Made by a program: the position numbers and the translations under genes. Shown here in pieces: positions 1 to 7,053 of a stretch of 17,203 nt of DNA. The notes under the pieces are model-generated. The model was not told the origin of the DNA. It did no database searches and saw nothing but the letters and a program-made list of their open reading frames with translations. The stretch is taken from assembly GCA_028288775.1 (NCBI GenBank), contig JAQGHP010000769.1, positions 1 through 17,203 of the forward strand. Direction: 5' to 3'. Each line of letters starts with the position of its first letter. The stretch's first letter is position 1. This DNA is from Phycisphaerales bacterium. GTDB lineage: Bacteria; Planctomycetota; Phycisphaerae; Tepidisphaerales; Tepidisphaeraceae.

Positions 1-116
1 GCACCCAGCGACCCTCGAAAATTTTTGCGAGAGCATGCCACTTTTTCCTCAGCAAAAAGAGCTAAAAAATCGTTCCGAACCCGACCTCTTTTCGGTGCCC
101 ATCGTATGCCTGTTGT

Positions 117-138
117 GATTGCCACTCTTGGCGCAATC
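117..138 (+). promoter_or_regulatory. Small dyad just upstream of a purine-rich GGAGGAG, 5' leader of the S53 gene
   Basis: GATTGC (117-122) and GCAATC (133-138) form a perfect 6-bp inverted repeat in the leader of the peptidase gene, directly before GGAGGAG at 139-145. It could be a small hairpin or an operator half-site pair. I see no convincing -35/-10 pair in 1-199. The rest of this stretch is AT-richer than the genes, with runs such as AAAATTTTT at 18-26, and probably contains the promoter. Low confidence. Confidence 0.2.
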
Positions 139-199
139 GGAGGAGTATGACCGCCGTCGCGGTCGAGAATTTCTAACCTTTTTCAGGGAAACAAAGCAC

Positions 200-2542
200 A
201 TGAAGCATTCGCCCACCAAGGGACAGGAAGATTCCGCGCGCACCTCGGTCCAAGCTTCACGATCATCGCGGCGGCCCAACGGCCGAGCCCGCCATTCGCA
301 AACTCAGGCGGCGGCGCGCACCTCGACGCGATCTCTCATCGAAGCGTTGGACGCCCGCATGCTTCTTAGCGCCGCCCCCGCGGGATGGCAAGCTCATCCG
401 GTCGCGACGCCCTACTTTTTCAATCACACCCCTGTCCAAACCGTGACGAGCCAGCCCGTGTCGCACCGCCACGGCCATCACGCGACCGCCAATTCCTCCG
501 CCATCACCGCCGCCTATTCCGGCTCGGCAAGCGCCAGCGGCCTGACGCCCGCGCAGGTGCGGGGCGCGTACGGCGTCTCGGGTATCAGCTTCAATGGCAT
601 TACCGGCGATGGCACGGGCGAGACCATCGCCATCATCGACGCCTACGACGATCCCAACGCGCTGGGCGACTTGAACGCGTTCTCAAGCCATTTCAATCTT
701 CCGGCCTTCAATTCGGGAACGGGAACGCCGACGTTTACCAAGCTCAACCAATCGGGCGGGACGGCGCTGCCCGGCACCGACCCTGCCGGGCCGTACAGCA
801 GCGCGGGCGGCAGCGACTGGGCGCAGGAAACGTCCCTCGATATTGAATGGGCCCACGCCATTGCGCCCCAGGCCAACATCGCGCTCTACGAAGCGACCAA
901 CTCGAGCAGCCTCTTTTCCGCCGTGGCAACGGCCCGGCAGACGACGGGCGTGACGGTCGTGTCGATGAGCTGGGGCGGATCGGAATTCTCCGGCGAAACT
1001 TCCTACGACAGCACCTACTTCACCACGCCCGCCGGGCATGTGGGTGCGGGCGGCCGCGCGGGCGGCATCACGTTCGTCGCCTCCAGCGGCGACAGCGGCG
1101 CGTATAACTCCGGCACCACCACCGCCGCGGTCGAATACCCCGCGGCTTCGTCCAACGTCCTGTCTGTCGGCGGAACATCGCTTACGGTCAGCGGGAACAG
1201 TTACGTCAGCGAAAGCGGCTGGGGAAACGACTCCTCCAGCGGCACCTCGGGCGGCGGAGGTGGCGGCATCAGCACGCAGGAAGCGCAGCCCGCGTACCAA
1301 AGCGGGGTGGTCACGCAGACCACCGCCCACAGAGCCGTGCCGGATGTTGCGATGCTCGCCGATCCCAACACGGGTGTGCCGGTGTATGACTCCTGGGACT
1401 TCGGCGCATCGACGCCCTGGATCCCCGGCTACGAAGGCGGCACGAGCTTGGCCGCCCCTATGTGGGCGGGCCTCGTGGCCATCGGCGATCAGGGTCGCAA
1501 TCTCAGCAGCCTCGGCTCGCTGGACGGCGCGACGCAGACATTGCCGACGCTCTACAAACTTCCCTCGTCTGATTTTCACGACATCACGACCGGCAACAAT
1601 GGCTACGCCGCGGGCGCGGGCTACGACCTGGTGACTGGACGCGGGACGCCTGTCGCGAGCGCGCTCGTTCCTGCACTGGCCGGGGTGACGAGTTCCACGC
1701 CGACCCCGACCCCGAGCGCCCCGACGATCGGCTCCCTTTCCGCCAGCCCGACGGTCGTCGCGCCCGGCGGAACGCTGACGCTCACGGCCAGCGGAGTGAG
1801 CGACCCGAACGCGGGAGGGTCGGTGGCGCGCGTCGCGTTCTATCGCGAAAGCAACGGGGCCTCCGGCCTGCAAACTTCCGGCACCACCGACACGCTGCTC
1901 GGCACCGCCACCGCCGGCAGCAACGGCGTCTGGAGTCTTTCGGTTTCCACCAGCGGGCTTGCTGCGGGGACGTACACGTTCTACGCCGTCGCCACCGACA
2001 GCAGCGGCCTCACGAGCAGCCCGGCGACCGCGTCCGCGACCGTTCAAGCCTCGGCCAACTCCGCCGGGTACGTTCGCACCGATTCGACGACGCTGGGCAA
2101 CTGGAAGGGCGTGTACGGCACGCAGGGCGAATACGTCGCGGGCGATTCGTACACCGCCGCTCCGTACGCGAGCATCAGCTCCAACGGATCCGTCTACACC
2201 TGGGCCTCCAGCAGCACGAGCGCCCAGAACCTTCTGCGGGCAAGCTCGGGCCGAATCGGCAGTATGCTTTATGCCTCCGGGCAACTGCAAGTCGGCGTGA
2301 ACATCACGGATGGGCGGACGCACCGCATCGCATTCTATGTCCCCGCGTGGAACACCTACACGTCGCAGTACGAAACGGTCGCCGCGTTCGACGGAACCTC
2401 CGGCGCGCAGTTGTCCAGCCAGACCGTGAACAGCGGGACGGGCGGCAAATACGTCGTGTTCAACGTGAGCGGCAACGTGACGTTCACCTTCACACCGACC
2501 TCCGGCTACTACGGCGCGATCGGCGGGTTCTTCCTCGGGTGA
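200..2542 (+). CDS. Exported S53 (sedolisin/kumamolisin-type) serine-carboxyl peptidase with Ig-like and C-terminal beta modules
   Basis: This is a 780-residue secreted endopeptidase of MEROPS family S53. Seen: a planctomycete-type motif LIEALDARMLLSA at about residues 46-58; a catalytic domain at about 112-495 opening with LTPAQVRGAYG; the E-xxx-D pair E210/D214 (QETSLD), oxyanion Asp D298 (SSGDSG) and nucleophile S416 (GGTSLAAP). The 88- and 118-residue spacings match sedolisin. D461 and D476 are probable calcium ligands. A Pro/Thr linker leads to a bacterial Ig-like domain (about 508-616) and a C-terminal module starting GNWKGVYG (about 622-780). The usual long S53 prodomain is absent. I chose ATG 200 because the LLSA motif sits close behind it; in-frame TTG 119 would add 27 residues with no signal character. 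The peptidase assignment is firm; substrate and surface anchoring are unknown. Confidence 0.9.
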   Translation: MKHSPTKGQEDSARTSVQASRSSRRPNGRARHSQTQAAARTSTRSLIEALDARMLLSAAPAGWQAHPVATPYFFNHTPVQTVTSQPVSHRHGHHATANSSAITAAYSGSASASGLTPAQVRGAYGVSGISFNGITGDGTGETIAIIDAYDDPNALGDLNAFSSHFNLPAFNSGTGTPTFTKLNQSGGTALPGTDPAGPYSSAGGSDWAQETSLDIEWAHAIAPQANIALYEATNSSSLFSAVATARQTTGVTVVSMSWGGSEFSGETSYDSTYFTTPAGHVGAGGRAGGITFVASSGDSGAYNSGTTTAAVEYPAASSNVLSVGGTSLTVSGNSYVSESGWGNDSSSGTSGGGGGGISTQEAQPAYQSGVVTQTTAHRAVPDVAMLADPNTGVPVYDSWDFGASTPWIPGYEGGTSLAAPMWAGLVAIGDQGRNLSSLGSLDGATQTLPTLYKLPSSDFHDITTGNNGYAAGAGYDLVTGRGTPVASALVPALAGVTSSTPTPTPSAPTIGSLSASPTVVAPGGTLTLTASGVSDPNAGGSVARVAFYRESNGASGLQTSGTTDTLLGTATAGSNGVWSLSVSTSGLAAGTYTFYAVATDSSGLTSSPATASATVQASANSAGYVRTDSTTLGNWKGVYGTQGEYVAGDSYTAAPYASISSNGSVYTWASSSTSAQNLLRASSGRIGSMLYASGQLQVGVNITDGRTHRIAFYVPAWNTYTSQYETVAAFDGTSGAQLSSQTVNSGTGGKYVVFNVSGNVTFTFTPTSGYYGAIGGFFLG

Positions 2543-2927
2543 TCCGCGTACGGGAGTTCGAGGAGGCATTCGCCGCTCAGAACGCGGGTTGCAATCCAAG
2601 GGGTCCAACATGGGGGATGCCCGGCGGCAGTATCGCCCCGGGTGTTCCCCGCAGGGCCCTCGCGAGAGCCTTCCTACCGGACCCGTAATACGATGAGTCC
2701 GCCTGTCAATTACGAGCCTTCCCTTTACGAAAAACGAGACGTTCCCTCTCTCTGCCCCGCGCGATTAAAAAGCGGTTTCGGATTTTTCGTGGCACGGGCG
2801 GCCCGCCTGTGTTTTGCCGCTGGAGCGGCGGATTCATGGGCGGGCCGCCCATGCCACGGGATGGAAGACCGCATCTAAGAAGTGATCAGACGCGGTCGGC
2901 GATACGTAGGCGCAAGCGAGGGAACGT
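2543..2927. other. 385-bp intergenic region between the peptidase and dehydrogenase genes
   Basis: I see no credible gene here: the open frames are short, lack family-like sequence and run into the neighbouring genes. It contains a self-complementary CTCGCGAG (2659-2666) inside GGCCCTCGCGAGAGCC and the nested inverted repeat described separately at 2789-2857. No strong U-tract terminator follows the peptidase stop codon. A purine-rich GAGGGA at about 2917-2922 precedes the dehydrogenase start. Confidence 0.6.
2789..2857. repeat. Nested inverted repeat (GTGGCACGGGCGGCCCGCC type)
   Basis: Left arm 2789-2811 (GTGGCACGGGCGGCCCGCC...) and right arm 2835-2857 (...GGGCGGGCCGCCCATGCCAC) are reverse complements at 20 of 23 positions. 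The 23-bp spacer holds a second perfect hairpin, GCCGC (2816-2820) TGGA GCGGC (2825-2829). Elements of this look, with TGGCACGGGC and GCCCGTGCCA ends, recur between genes in planctomycete genomes as I remember them. It may be a REP-like mobile palindrome or an RNA structure in the dehydrogenase leader. It has no coding capacity. Confidence 0.7.
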
Positions 2928-3716
2928 ATGGCAATGCTCGACGGCAAGGCGGCGTTCATCACCGGCGGCGCGAGCGGGATCGGCAGGGCGACCGCGATCC
3001 GCTTCGCGCGCGAAGGGGCGGGCGTCGCCATCGCGGATGTGCCCGCGCAGGAAACCGAGGCCCGGCAGGCGATCGCGGAAATCGAGCGGGCCGACGGCAG
3101 GGCGGTCTTTCTCCCCTGCGACGTCTCGCAGCCCGCGCAGGTTGAGGACGCGATCAACCAGGCCGCGCGTACTTTCGGCCGTCTGGACCTCGTGTTCGCC
3201 AACGCCGGCATCAACGGCGTATGGGCTCCCATCGAAGAGCTCAAGCCCGAAGAATGGGACCAGACCCTGGGCATCAATCTCAAAGGCACGTTTCTTACGG
3301 TCCACTACGCAATTCCTCACCTCCGCCGTGCCGGCGGGGGCAGCGTCATCGTGTGCAGCAGCGTCAACGGCAACCGCACTTTCTCCAACGCCGGCGCGAC
3401 CGCCTACAGCACCAGCAAGGCCGGGCAGATCGCGTTCATGAAAATGGCCGCGTTGGAACTGGCCCGTTACAACATCCGCGTCAACGCGGTCTGCCCCGGC
3501 GCCATCCGCACGAATATCGACGAAAGCACCCAGAAGCGCGACACGGAGAAAGTGGAAATCCGCGTGGAGTTGCCCGAAGGAAAGCCCGGCGTGCATCAGG
3601 GCCAGGGCGAGCCGCAAGACGTGGCGGACGTCTGCCTGTTCCTCGCGTCTTCGATGAGCCGCCACGTCTCGGGCGTCGAGATCTACGTGGACGGCGGGGC
3701 CTCGCTACTGAAATAG
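2928..3716 (+). CDS. Classical short-chain dehydrogenase/reductase (SDR), NAD(P)-dependent oxidoreductase
   Basis: This 262-residue single-domain Rossmann-fold oxidoreductase has the usual classical SDR length. Seen in order: cofactor motif TGGASGIG (12-19); an acidic D37 at the end of beta-2, which by family rule favours NAD over NADP; D65 (CDVS) contacting adenine; NAG (92-94); N117 (GINLKG); catalytic S145 in VCSSVNG; and the Y160-STS-K164 pair. PGAIRT (190-195) and the terminal VDGGAS are also typical. The start is ATG 2928 or ATG 2934 (MAM...), with GAGGGA upstream of both. Its substrate (a sugar, alcohol or 3-oxoacyl compound) cannot be told from sequence. It stands alone between two repeat-bearing gaps, so context gives no pathway. 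A hairpin CCGGCC-CAC-GGCCGG (3720-3734) directly follows the stop codon. Confidence 0.93.
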   Translation: MAMLDGKAAFITGGASGIGRATAIRFAREGAGVAIADVPAQETEARQAIAEIERADGRAVFLPCDVSQPAQVEDAINQAARTFGRLDLVFANAGINGVWAPIEELKPEEWDQTLGINLKGTFLTVHYAIPHLRRAGGGSVIVCSSVNGNRTFSNAGATAYSTSKAGQIAFMKMAALELARYNIRVNAVCPGAIRTNIDESTQKRDTEKVEIRVELPEGKPGVHQGQGEPQDVADVCLFLASSMSRHVSGVEIYVDGGASLLK

Positions 3717-3719
3717 CAA

Positions 3720-3734
3720 CCGGCCCACGGCCGG
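3720..3734 (+). terminator. Possible hairpin terminator after the dehydrogenase
   Basis: CCGGCC (3720-3725), CAC loop, GGCCGG (3729-3734) is a perfect 6-bp stem four bases after the TAG stop. No T-tract follows, so it would be an atypical intrinsic terminator or simply a 3' stabilising hairpin. Confidence 0.3.
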
Positions 3735-3842
3735 GCGCACCTCGCCTGCGGATACTCACGTCGTGGAGGACGCCGCCACACGGGCTAAGGACGAAATGAG
3801 AGACGGGAGGGTGCCGGACGCTTCTGGCGAACTGTCTTCGAT

Positions 3843-4000
3843 TCCCTCCACCGGTACGCCGGGGGAGGGTTAGGGAGGGGGCCTGGAGGGTTCAAAGGTT
3901 GCAGAGTTCAAGGGGCATGAGCGCTTTGAACCCTTCAGCTCTTGAACCTCTGAACCTTCTCGCCCCAACCCTGCCCTCCCCCGGAGTACCGGAGGAGGGA
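3843..4000. repeat. 158-bp imperfect palindrome (MITE/REP-like intergenic element)
   Basis: The outer arms 3843-3882 (TCCCTCCACCGGTACGCCGG...) and 3961-4000 (...GGAGTACCGGAGGAGGGA) are reverse complements at about 34 of 40 positions. Inside them, a GGTTCAAAGGTT / AACCTCTGAACC pair (about 3887-3913 and 3931-3960) extends the dyad toward the centre, so nearly the whole stretch could fold into one long hairpin. It has no open frame of note, no transposase and no obvious target-site duplication. CCGGTACxCCGGGGGAGGG repeats are familiar from planctomycete intergenic DNA, so I take it as a dispersed non-autonomous element. Confidence 0.72.
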
Positions 4001-4150
4001 GAATAGAGCTCCGCCGAAACTGTCACGCGCCCAGGGCGGATGCATTTTCGCGACTTTGGAATGGGGATTGCTTCCCCGCACATCTGTTCGCCGCGAGGCC
4101 CATGCCGCGTGTTCGGAGAGATGATTCGGGAAAACATACAAGGCGCAATC

Positions 4151-4471
4151 ATGCTCTATCGCAATATTTTGATTACGGCAATTTCTCTCGCTTTTGCGAT
4201 CACGCTTACCGGTTGCGGCAGCCAGAAGGGCAAGACCATCTTTACCGCGAGCCCCAACTCCGGCACGGTCGTCGGCGTCGCGCCCGACAGCGGTACGTAC
4301 CTGCTTTTCACCTCGCTCAGTCCTAATCCCATCATGACGATCCATTTGAACCAAGGCGACAAACTTGGTTTCCAAAAGGCCGCCGATGGCCGAATCGAGG
4401 CGGTCTACCTCGATAAAACGTACGACCTCAATAAAGACACCGCCCAGGCCTACTGGAAACTCCAGGAATGA
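4151..4471 (+). CDS. Small exported lipoprotein, first of a tandem paralogous pair
   Basis: This is a 106-residue protein with a textbook lipoprotein signal: basic R4, a hydrophobic stretch, then lipobox LTGC with the acylated Cys at residue 22. The mature ~85 residues hold a small, probably beta-rich domain with GVAPDSGTYLLFTS and LNQGDKLGFQKAADGRIEAV, ending TAQAYWKLQE. No catalytic motif is visible. It is a paralogue of the next gene (GxAPxxGxYxL, QGDxLGF, DG, TAQAYWKLQ), with the same length. I recognise no named family. I chose ATG 4151 because it places the signal peptide at the N-terminus; ATG 4121 and an upstream start at 4040 are possible but would bury it. A weak AAGG lies about 8 bases upstream. 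Function is unknown. Confidence 0.82.
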   Translation: MLYRNILITAISLAFAITLTGCGSQKGKTIFTASPNSGTVVGVAPDSGTYLLFTSLSPNPIMTIHLNQGDKLGFQKAADGRIEAVYLDKTYDLNKDTAQAYWKLQE

Positions 4472-4544
4472 TCGGCGGGGCACGATCGGCAACTGACGGG
4501 GGCAAATTGTTCAACGAGGCCTCGGGCCCGGAAGAGGTACGGAC

Positions 4545-4865
4545 ATGTCATGGTTCAAATCGTCACTATCCCTGTTCGCGCTCAGCGCGGCCCTCCTCGC
4601 GAGCGGCGGCTGCGGAATCCAATCGGGTAACACCGTCATGACGCAGGGAACCCGCAACGACCCCGTCATGGGCACCGCGCCCAGCACCGGAGAATACGCC
4701 CTCTACACCGCCACCGGCCTGAATGCCATTGCTACCGCCAAGGTGCGACAAGGTGATCCCCTGGGTTTTGCTCGCGGCAGCGACGGGCACTGGATCGCCG
4801 TCGCGGGCGAACAGCACTTCGACCTCCCACACGGCACCGCGCAGGCCTATTGGAAACTTCAATAG
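4545..4865 (+). CDS. Small exported lipoprotein, second of a tandem paralogous pair
   Basis: This 106-residue protein is homologous to its left neighbour, which ends 73 bp upstream. Seen: K5 plus a hydrophobic segment, then ASGGC with the candidate lipidated Cys at residue 23. The -3 residue is Ser, so the lipobox is less canonical than the first copy's. The mature part repeats the shared pattern GTAPSTGEYALYT, RQGDPLGFARGSDGHWIAV and the identical ending TAQAYWKLQ. A purine-rich GGAAGAGG at about 4529-4536 serves as ribosome binding site for ATG 4545. The divergence suggests an old duplication. With the exported transglutaminase-like gene 120 bp downstream it may form an envelope-related unit. 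No function is assignable. Confidence 0.82.
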   Translation: MSWFKSSLSLFALSAALLASGGCGIQSGNTVMTQGTRNDPVMGTAPSTGEYALYTATGLNAIATAKVRQGDPLGFARGSDGHWIAVAGEQHFDLPHGTAQAYWKLQ

Positions 4866-4912
4866 TCTGCCGGCATCCGCGAGCGGGGTGCTGGTGATTT
4901 ATCGCATAGGAA

Positions 4913-4980
4913 CTCCGGAAAGCGGCCGGCCACAACAGGATTCTCCCGGCGCGGGTAATTGTTCATACCCTCTTCCGGAG
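4913..4980 (+). promoter_or_regulatory. Distant inverted repeat overlapping the ribosome binding site of the transglutaminase-like gene
   Basis: CTCCGGAA (4913-4920) and TTCCGGAG (4973-4980) are perfect 8-base reverse complements 52 bases apart. The right arm contains the GGAG Shine-Dalgarno core of the gene starting at 4986. Pairing could occlude the site, or the two TCCGGA palindromes could bind a regulator. The arms are short, so chance is a fair alternative. Confidence 0.25.
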
Positions 4981-4985
4981 AACCC

Positions 4986-6932
4986 ATGACACGCAAACGA
5001 AACCTGGCCGCCATCCGCAAAGCCCTGCTCGGCGCAGTTCTGCTCGGAACCCTCGGCGCAACCGCCTTCGCCGCCACCGGCGATCCGCAGATCAAGACGG
5101 ACGACCCCTGGTACCCCGGCGAGCTGTCGTGCTCCACGTTCGATCGCCTCTTCAAGACCGAGGCCGAGGCTTACAAACGTGTCACCGGCCGAGACGTCGC
5201 CACGGACGAGGACAAGGCCCTGGCCGCGTGGCTCTGGCGGAACACGCACTACTGGCACGGCGAAGAAGGCCATCGCGATTGCTACACCCAGAAATTCGGC
5301 GGCGACAAGAATCGCGAGTACTGGACCGGCCTCTTTGCCGACGGCTTCGCCCTCTGCGGAACCACGCACGCCCAATGGTGCGCCGAGATGGACGCGCTAC
5401 TGGGCCACGGCCGGTCGCGCGTCATGGGCGTCGCGGGGCACAATTCCTTCGAGGTGTACCTCACCGGCGGCGCGTACGGGACCGGCCGCTGGGCGCTGCT
5501 CGATCATGACATCTCCACCGTCATCTACTCGCCCGACGGCAAGCGGATGCTGTCTCTCCAGGAAATCGTCCCCGACGTGAAGCACCTTGCCGACCCCGCC
5601 TACGCGCCCGCCCGCGAGCACGGCTGGCACGTCTCGGGCCTGCATGACGACGACGCCCGCGGCGTGTACACCGAGGTCAACACCGCCGAGTATCTCGCCG
5701 GCTACGCCGGCGCGCCGCCGATGGTCCATCTCCGCAGCGGCGAATCGCTCCGTCGATACCTGCGACCGGGCCTCGACGACGGCAAGACGTTCGTCTTCTG
5801 GGGGCGCAATTTCAACGCGGACGGAATTCCCGGCCCCACGCGCGATCGCACGTGGGTGAACCAACCGGAGAAGATGTACAACTCCAAACGCGGCACCGGC
5901 TCGATGTCCGGCCGGGTGCGCTATGCGAACGCCGTGTTCGAGTACACGCCGAATTTCGCGGAGGGGACGTACAAGCAGGGTGTGATCGAAGAGGCCGGCG
6001 ATCACGTCACGTTCGAGTTTTATTCGTCGTACATCATTGCCGCGACGCCCGCCAACAATGGCACGTTTGGCGTCTACGACCCCGGCAGCTCCAACGGCCT
6101 GGTGCTCCACGGAAAGGCCGACTGCCCCGTGCAAATCTCCGTCGATCAAGGCAGGACCTGGCAGGATGCCGGCGCGATGCGCGATGGCTTGGATCTGACC
6201 GACCGCGTGAAAGGATACCAGCAGTATTTCCTGCGCTTCGGTGCCGGCGCAGCGGCTCTGAAAGACGCCGGCCTTTCCTGGCGAACCGTCTGCCAGGCGA
6301 ACGTCGCCATCATTCCCCATCTGCACGACGGCGACAACGCCATCACCTATCTCGCCTCCGGCCATGGAGTCGTCGCCGCCGGGCCATTTCTGGATCAGGC
6401 CCAGACGCACGTAGTGGACGGCAAGATGGGCTCGAAGGCGGTAACGCTGGAGCTGGCCGCCCCGCGCAGCGCGACGCCCCTGACGGTGTACGCCGCGGCG
6501 TGGCAGGGCTCGGGCGTGCCGCCGGAACCGGTTTCCTACAACATCGATTACTCCACGGACGGAGGCTCGACTTGGCAGCCCATAGTAAAGGATTGGAAAA
6601 TCGAGCGCCGGGAGCCCGAGCCCAGCGACTTCTGGAGCCAAAGCTTCACGTGGGGCCAGGCCGACCTTCGAGGCACTTCAGCCGGCAAGCCCGTCCGAAT
6701 CCGCTTCTCCAACAACGGCGGAAAGACCTTCCGCAAAGTGGAAGCCTATCTCGTCTACGAAGAAAAGGATGCCACCGCGGTCGACGTCACCTTCGCCTGG
6801 AAATCCGGCGAAGGCGAAGTAAAAACCGCCACCCACCGCTACGCTTCCGCCGCCGGTGCCGAGGACGCGACCTGGCATTTCAACCCGGGCGAAAAAGTAC
6901 AGACGGTTTGGGTGGAGGTTAAATCGAAGTAG
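4986..6932 (+). CDS. Exported transglutaminase-like (Cys-His-Asp) domain protein
   Basis: This is a 648-residue exported protein. Seen: a Sec signal peptide (TRKRN basic start, hydrophobic LLGAVLLGTLGATAFA, cleavage near residue 29). A transglutaminase/papain-like core at about 75-200 has candidate nucleophile C124 (FALCGTTHAQWC), H152 (AGHNSFEVY) and D173 or D175 (ALLDHDIST), in the order and spacing of the fold. The C-terminal two thirds is beta-rich, with repeated YSTDGGSTWQP and FSNNGGKTFRKVEAY segments of sialidase/exo-glycan type that suggest a carbohydrate- or protein-binding domain. ATG 4986 is preceded by GGAG with 6-base spacing, which decides the start over an in-frame start at 4959. 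The enzyme could be a peptidase, amidase or crosslinker; the reaction is inferred only from the fold. It ends before the bidirectional hairpin at 6999. Confidence 0.8.
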   Translation: MTRKRNLAAIRKALLGAVLLGTLGATAFAATGDPQIKTDDPWYPGELSCSTFDRLFKTEAEAYKRVTGRDVATDEDKALAAWLWRNTHYWHGEEGHRDCYTQKFGGDKNREYWTGLFADGFALCGTTHAQWCAEMDALLGHGRSRVMGVAGHNSFEVYLTGGAYGTGRWALLDHDISTVIYSPDGKRMLSLQEIVPDVKHLADPAYAPAREHGWHVSGLHDDDARGVYTEVNTAEYLAGYAGAPPMVHLRSGESLRRYLRPGLDDGKTFVFWGRNFNADGIPGPTRDRTWVNQPEKMYNSKRGTGSMSGRVRYANAVFEYTPNFAEGTYKQGVIEEAGDHVTFEFYSSYIIAATPANNGTFGVYDPGSSNGLVLHGKADCPVQISVDQGRTWQDAGAMRDGLDLTDRVKGYQQYFLRFGAGAAALKDAGLSWRTVCQANVAIIPHLHDGDNAITYLASGHGVVAAGPFLDQAQTHVVDGKMGSKAVTLELAAPRSATPLTVYAAAWQGSGVPPEPVSYNIDYSTDGGSTWQPIVKDWKIERREPEPSDFWSQSFTWGQADLRGTSAGKPVRIRFSNNGGKTFRKVEAYLVYEEKDATAVDVTFAWKSGEGEVKTATHRYASAAGAEDATWHFNPGEKVQTVWVEVKSK

Positions 6933-6998
6933 GCTCGGGCTTACAACACCCGCAATGGATTTGCGCATTTTCGCGAACCGGGAAACCACTTACAGCGA

Positions 6999-7028
6999 AA
7001 ACGGCCCCCGCCTTGGCGGGGGCCGTTT
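6999..7028. terminator. Bidirectional hairpin terminator between converging gene sets
   Basis: AAACGGCCCCCGCC (6999-7012) and GGCGGGGGCCGTTT (7015-7028) make a perfect 14-bp stem around TT (effectively a CTTG tetraloop). It lies 66 bases after the + strand stop at 6932 and 25 bases before the - strand stop at 7054. Reading rightward, TTTCTGGTT closes the stem; reading leftward, TTTTCGC. The A/T ends of the stem give each direction a short U-run, as expected for an intrinsic terminator serving both operons. Confidence 0.85.
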
Positions 7029-7053
7029 CTGGTTCGGATAGTGTTCTTCACAC

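Larger units (their letters stand above)
3717..4150. other. 434-bp intergenic region carrying a large palindromic element
   Basis: No gene is supportable here. The stretch holds the short hairpin after the dehydrogenase, the 158-bp near-palindrome at 3843-4000, and about 150 bp leading to the first lipoprotein gene. An open frame from 4040 runs into that lipoprotein, but its first 37 codons lack signal-peptide character and are best treated as leader. The promoter for the lipoproteins is probably between 4001 and 4150; I see no clear consensus boxes. Confidence 0.6.

Noticed and set aside
683..2611. A 642-codon open frame on the - strand opposite the S53 peptidase gene
   Set aside because: Its product is Arg/Gly/Ala-rich with no family-like motif, and it mirrors a gene with a complete S53 catalytic set; it is a by-product of high GC at third codon positions.
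2642..2878. Small + strand open frame between the peptidase and dehydrogenase
   Set aside because: It runs through the nested inverted repeat, has no ribosome binding site and no recognisable sequence; coding is unlikely.
5397..6641. Long - strand open frame opposite the transglutaminase-like gene, and another in the + strand at 5852-6922
   Set aside because: Low-complexity Arg/Gly/Val-rich products lacking signal peptide or motifs, while the overlapping 4986-6932 gene has a signal peptide, ribosome binding site and active-site residues.
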